A DNA stretch of 9,342 bases from Candidatus Omnitrophota bacterium (lineage in GTDB: Bacteria > Omnitrophota > Gorgyraeia > Gygaellales > Profunditerraquicolaceae). Made by a program: the position numbers and the translations under genes. Of this stretch, positions 8,181-9,342 are shown piece by piece (positions within the stretch are counted from its first letter, which is position 1; each line of letters begins with the position of its first letter). The notes beneath the pieces were generated by a model, which saw nothing but the letters and a program-made list of their open reading frames with translations, did not search any database and was not told where the DNA came from. The stretch is from positions 1 to 9,342 of the forward strand of contig JAMWDE010000027.1 of NCBI GenBank assembly GCA_023818905.1, read 5' to 3'.

Positions 8181-8203
8181 AGTTATATAGTTATATATTC
8201 ATA
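8181..8203 (-). promoter_or_regulatory. Possible ArgR-type operator / tandem repeat at the arg transcription start
   Basis: On the minus strand 8203-8186 reads TATGAATATATAACTATA. The left half fits the Escherichia coli ARG box (WNTGAATWWWWATTCANW) fully, while the right half (AACTA for ATTCA) fits only in part. It overlaps the -10 element and predicted start site. On the plus strand the 8-mer AGTTATAT occurs twice in tandem (8181-8188, 8189-8196). The region is very AT-rich, so chance is a real alternative; no argR gene is in the window. Confidence 0.35.
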
Positions 8204-8229
8204 TTAAGCCAAAACATAGACATAGTCAA
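8201..8229 (-). promoter_or_regulatory. Sigma70-type promoter of the arginine operon
   Basis: Minus-strand TTGACT (-35, 8224-8229) is followed after exactly 17 bp by TAATAT (-10, 8201-8206), one mismatch from consensus in each box. Transcription should start near 8194, giving a leader of about 38 nt before argC. It lies between the rpsI terminator and argC, which is where an independent arg promoter is expected. Confidence 0.8.
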
Positions 8230-8261
8230 GATTTTTCTCAGATTTTTCCGACGGAAACATC

Positions 8262-8299
8262 GAATAAAAAATCCCGCTTACCTAAAAACCAGCGGGATT
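8262..8299 (-). terminator. Rho-independent terminator after rpsI
   Basis: A 9-bp perfect stem (8291-8299 with 8270-8278, AATCCCGCT/AGCGGGATT) encloses a 12-nt loop. On the minus strand a T-rich run (TTTTTATTC) follows directly. The plus strand has no T-run after the hairpin, so it acts only on the leftward rplM-rpsI transcript, starting about 30 nt past the rpsI stop. Confidence 0.88.
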
Positions 8300-8328
8300 C
8301 CTTAAATGCTATCCTTAGTCTTAATAAA

Positions 8329-8724
8329 TTATCGTTTTGTCCACTGGAAGCGCTTACGTGCGCCCTTTTGACCATACTTCTTACGTTCTTTCATGCGAGG
8401 ATCCCTGGTCAAAAAACCTTGTTTGCGTAACAAGTCTCTGGTTTGAGGCTCAGCTAAGGTCAGAGCACGCGCAATACCCAAACGCAAGGCACCTGCCTGT
8501 CCGCTAAGCCCACCCCCTTTTATATTGGCAATAATATCGTATTTAGTAAGATTGTTGGTTATCTGTAGAGGTTGTCTAACTATAATTTTATCTGTATCTC
8601 TTTTAAAATATTTATCAAAAGGGAGTTTGTTTACTATAATCCTGCCCTTACCTGCAAAAAGTTGAACTCGTGCTACCGCCTCTTTGCGTCTACCTACAGC
8701 TAAATGCTTTGTTATCTTCTCCAT
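8329..8724 (-). CDS. rpsI: 30S ribosomal protein S9
   Basis: S9 is a small-subunit protein whose C-terminal tail reaches the P-site tRNA. The 131 residues are the usual length. The N-terminal GRRKEAVARVQL (about 11-22), the signature GGGLSGQAGALRLGIARAL (about 70-88) and the basic tail RDPRMKERKKYGQKGARK are all present. The C-terminus ends FQWTKR where most bacteria have ...FSKR; the final K-R that contacts tRNA is kept. The start ATG (8722-8724) is 5 nt after the rplM stop, with GAAGG about 10 nt upstream inside the end of rplM. Together they form the standard L13-S9 pair. The transcript ends at the hairpin at 8262-8299. Confidence 0.98.
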   Translation of the reverse strand: MEKITKHLAVGRRKEAVARVQLFAGKGRIIVNKLPFDKYFKRDTDKIIVRQPLQITNNLTKYDIIANIKGGGLSGQAGALRLGIARALTLAEPQTRDLLRKQGFLTRDPRMKERKKYGQKGARKRFQWTKR

Positions 8725-8729
8725 ATCGC

Positions 8730-9161
8730 TCAGACCTTCAGTTCAACAGGGTTCTGCGATTTGTGTGGATGTTTATCATCTGCGTAGACTTTCAATTTCT
8801 TCAAAATCCTCCTACCCAAAGGCCCACTAGGAAGCATGCGCTTCACTGCTAATCTAATCACTGTGGCAGGTCTCTTCTTAAGCATAATTTCCAAAGGCAC
8901 CTCTTTTAGGCCACCAGGATAACCCGAATACCTATGGTAGAGCTTCTCTTTTAGTTTCTTACCTGTAACTTTTATCTTTGCGGCATTAATCACAATCACT
9001 CCGTCACCGACATCGATATGAGGAGTAAATATGGGCTTGTGTTTACCCCTTAGAATAAAAGCAACCTTGGTAGCCAATCTACCCAAAATTTTATCTTGGG
9101 CATCCACAATATACCATTTTCTATTTATATCTTGTTCTTTGGCGACGTAGGTTTTATTCAT
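8730..9161 (-). CDS. rplM: 50S ribosomal protein L13
   Basis: L13 is an early-assembly protein of the large subunit. The 143 residues match the family length. WYIVDAQDKILGRLAT (about 17-32), the RGKHKP segment (about 38-43), the YHRYSGYPGGLK segment (about 75-86) and the L13 signature AVKRMLPSGPLGRRILKKLKVYADDKHPH (about 105-133, key residues M109, P111, G113, H131-P132) are visible. Relatives usually have YAG where this protein has YAD. The ATG at 9159-9161 follows a GAGGG ribosome binding site (9169-9173) by 7 nt and a clear promoter. It is the first gene of a two-gene transcript with rpsI. Confidence 0.98.
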   Translation of the reverse strand: MNKTYVAKEQDINRKWYIVDAQDKILGRLATKVAFILRGKHKPIFTPHIDVGDGVIVINAAKIKVTGKKLKEKLYHRYSGYPGGLKEVPLEIMLKKRPATVIRLAVKRMLPSGPLGRRILKKLKVYADDKHPHKSQNPVELKV

Positions 9162-9198
9162 AGATAATCCCTCATACCATATAATTTATCGGCGTTCA

Positions 9199-9226
9199 AG
9201 TATAACATATTTCTTAGGTAAGTCAA
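9199..9226 (-). promoter_or_regulatory. Promoter of rplM-rpsI
   Basis: Minus-strand TTGACT (9221-9226) and TATACT (9199-9204) are 16 bp apart. TG stands one base before the -10 (TGTTATACT), an extended -10 element that can offset the short spacing. The expected start is near 9192, leaving a leader of about 30 nt, too short for a known L13 leader regulator. Confidence 0.75.
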
Positions 9227-9241
9227 GCAAAATCGCATACC

Positions 9242-9299
9242 ATGTTGTTGCAACATAAAAATGTCATCTTTTTTGCAAAATAGAAATGTCACCTTTTAA
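9242..9299. repeat. Two 25-bp direct repeat units beside a short inverted repeat
   Basis: Units 9250-9274 and 9275-9299 are directly adjacent and match at 20 of 25 positions; both hold AAATGTCA followed by C and four Ts. A perfect palindrome GTTGCAAC (9247-9254), within the pair ATGTTG (9242-9247) / CAACAT (9251-9256), borders the first unit. Multiple short terminal repeats of this kind occur at ends of some insertion sequences (IS21-like elements, for example), but no transposase is in the window. They could also be operator sites upstream of rplM. Confidence 0.5.
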
Positions 9300-9342
9300 G
9301 AATTCTTTTAAAGAATTTTCTTTTTGGTTTTTAAAGCTCCCT
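9300..9342. other. AT-rich noncoding edge with inverted repeat
   Basis: No coding frame is supported here. AATTCTTT (9301-9308) and AAAGAATT (9310-9317) form an inverted repeat around one base, followed on the plus strand by a T-rich stretch. It could be a weak hairpin or part of the end of a neighbouring element outside the window. Confidence 0.35.

Noticed and set aside
8157..8194. Riboswitch, T-box or attenuator before argC
   Set aside because: The predicted leader is only about 38 nt and contains no stem-loop or leader peptide of the needed size.
1..9342. CRISPR array, tRNA, rRNA or defence genes
   Set aside because: No regularly spaced repeats, RNA gene signatures or defence-related proteins are visible; nearly all the sequence is accounted for by housekeeping genes.

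Overview
The window is a bacterial chromosome segment in which every recognisable gene lies on the minus strand. In transcription order (right to left) it reads rplM, rpsI, argC, argJ, argB, argD, argF, argG, argH and the 5' part of lysA. The DNA is AT-rich, and every gene is most similar by eye to ordinary bacterial housekeeping families. The order rplM-rpsI-argC-argJ-argB-argD-argF-argG-argH-lysA fits AT-rich, Gram-negative-type lineages, many uncultured, such as Omnitrophota or relatives of Nitrospirota. This placement is inference from gene order and composition; no 16S or other decisive marker is present.

Right end (about 9162-9342): a short noncoding stretch carries two 25-bp direct repeat units containing AATGTCA, next to a small inverted repeat. 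These look like an insertion-sequence end or a repeated operator. Beside them is a strong sigma70-type promoter for the ribosomal protein pair rplM (L13) and rpsI (S9). A rho-independent terminator at 8262-8299 ends that transcript. A second near-consensus promoter (TTGACT, 17 bp, TAATAT) then starts the arginine cluster. A half-conserved ARG-box-like sequence and a tandem 8-bp repeat overlap its -10 and predicted start site.

Middle (376-8156): argC, argJ, argB, argD, argF, argG and argH are packed tightly, with 4-nt ATGA overlaps at argC/argJ and argF/argG and short gaps elsewhere. Together they encode acetylated-ornithine synthesis from acetylglutamate (ArgB, ArgC, ArgD), recycling of the acetyl group (ArgJ), and conversion of ornithine through citrulline and argininosuccinate to arginine (ArgF, ArgG, ArgH). 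ArgB carries the N-terminal helix and C-terminal signature of arginine-inhibited acetylglutamate kinases, as expected when ArgJ recycles the acetyl group. lysA (diaminopimelate decarboxylase, lysine pathway) begins immediately after the argH stop, so the transcript probably continues into lysine/peptidoglycan precursor genes.

The most unusual point is the start of argH. A perfect ribosome binding site and ATG at 1761 open a 461-codon frame of normal ArgH length, but codon 8 is TGA. It sits at the second glycine of the family's conserved WGGRF motif, and homology continues in the same frame after it. Three other genes here end at their expected places with TGA, so general recoding of TGA is not supported. 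A nonsense mutation, a sequence error or local readthrough are the live explanations.
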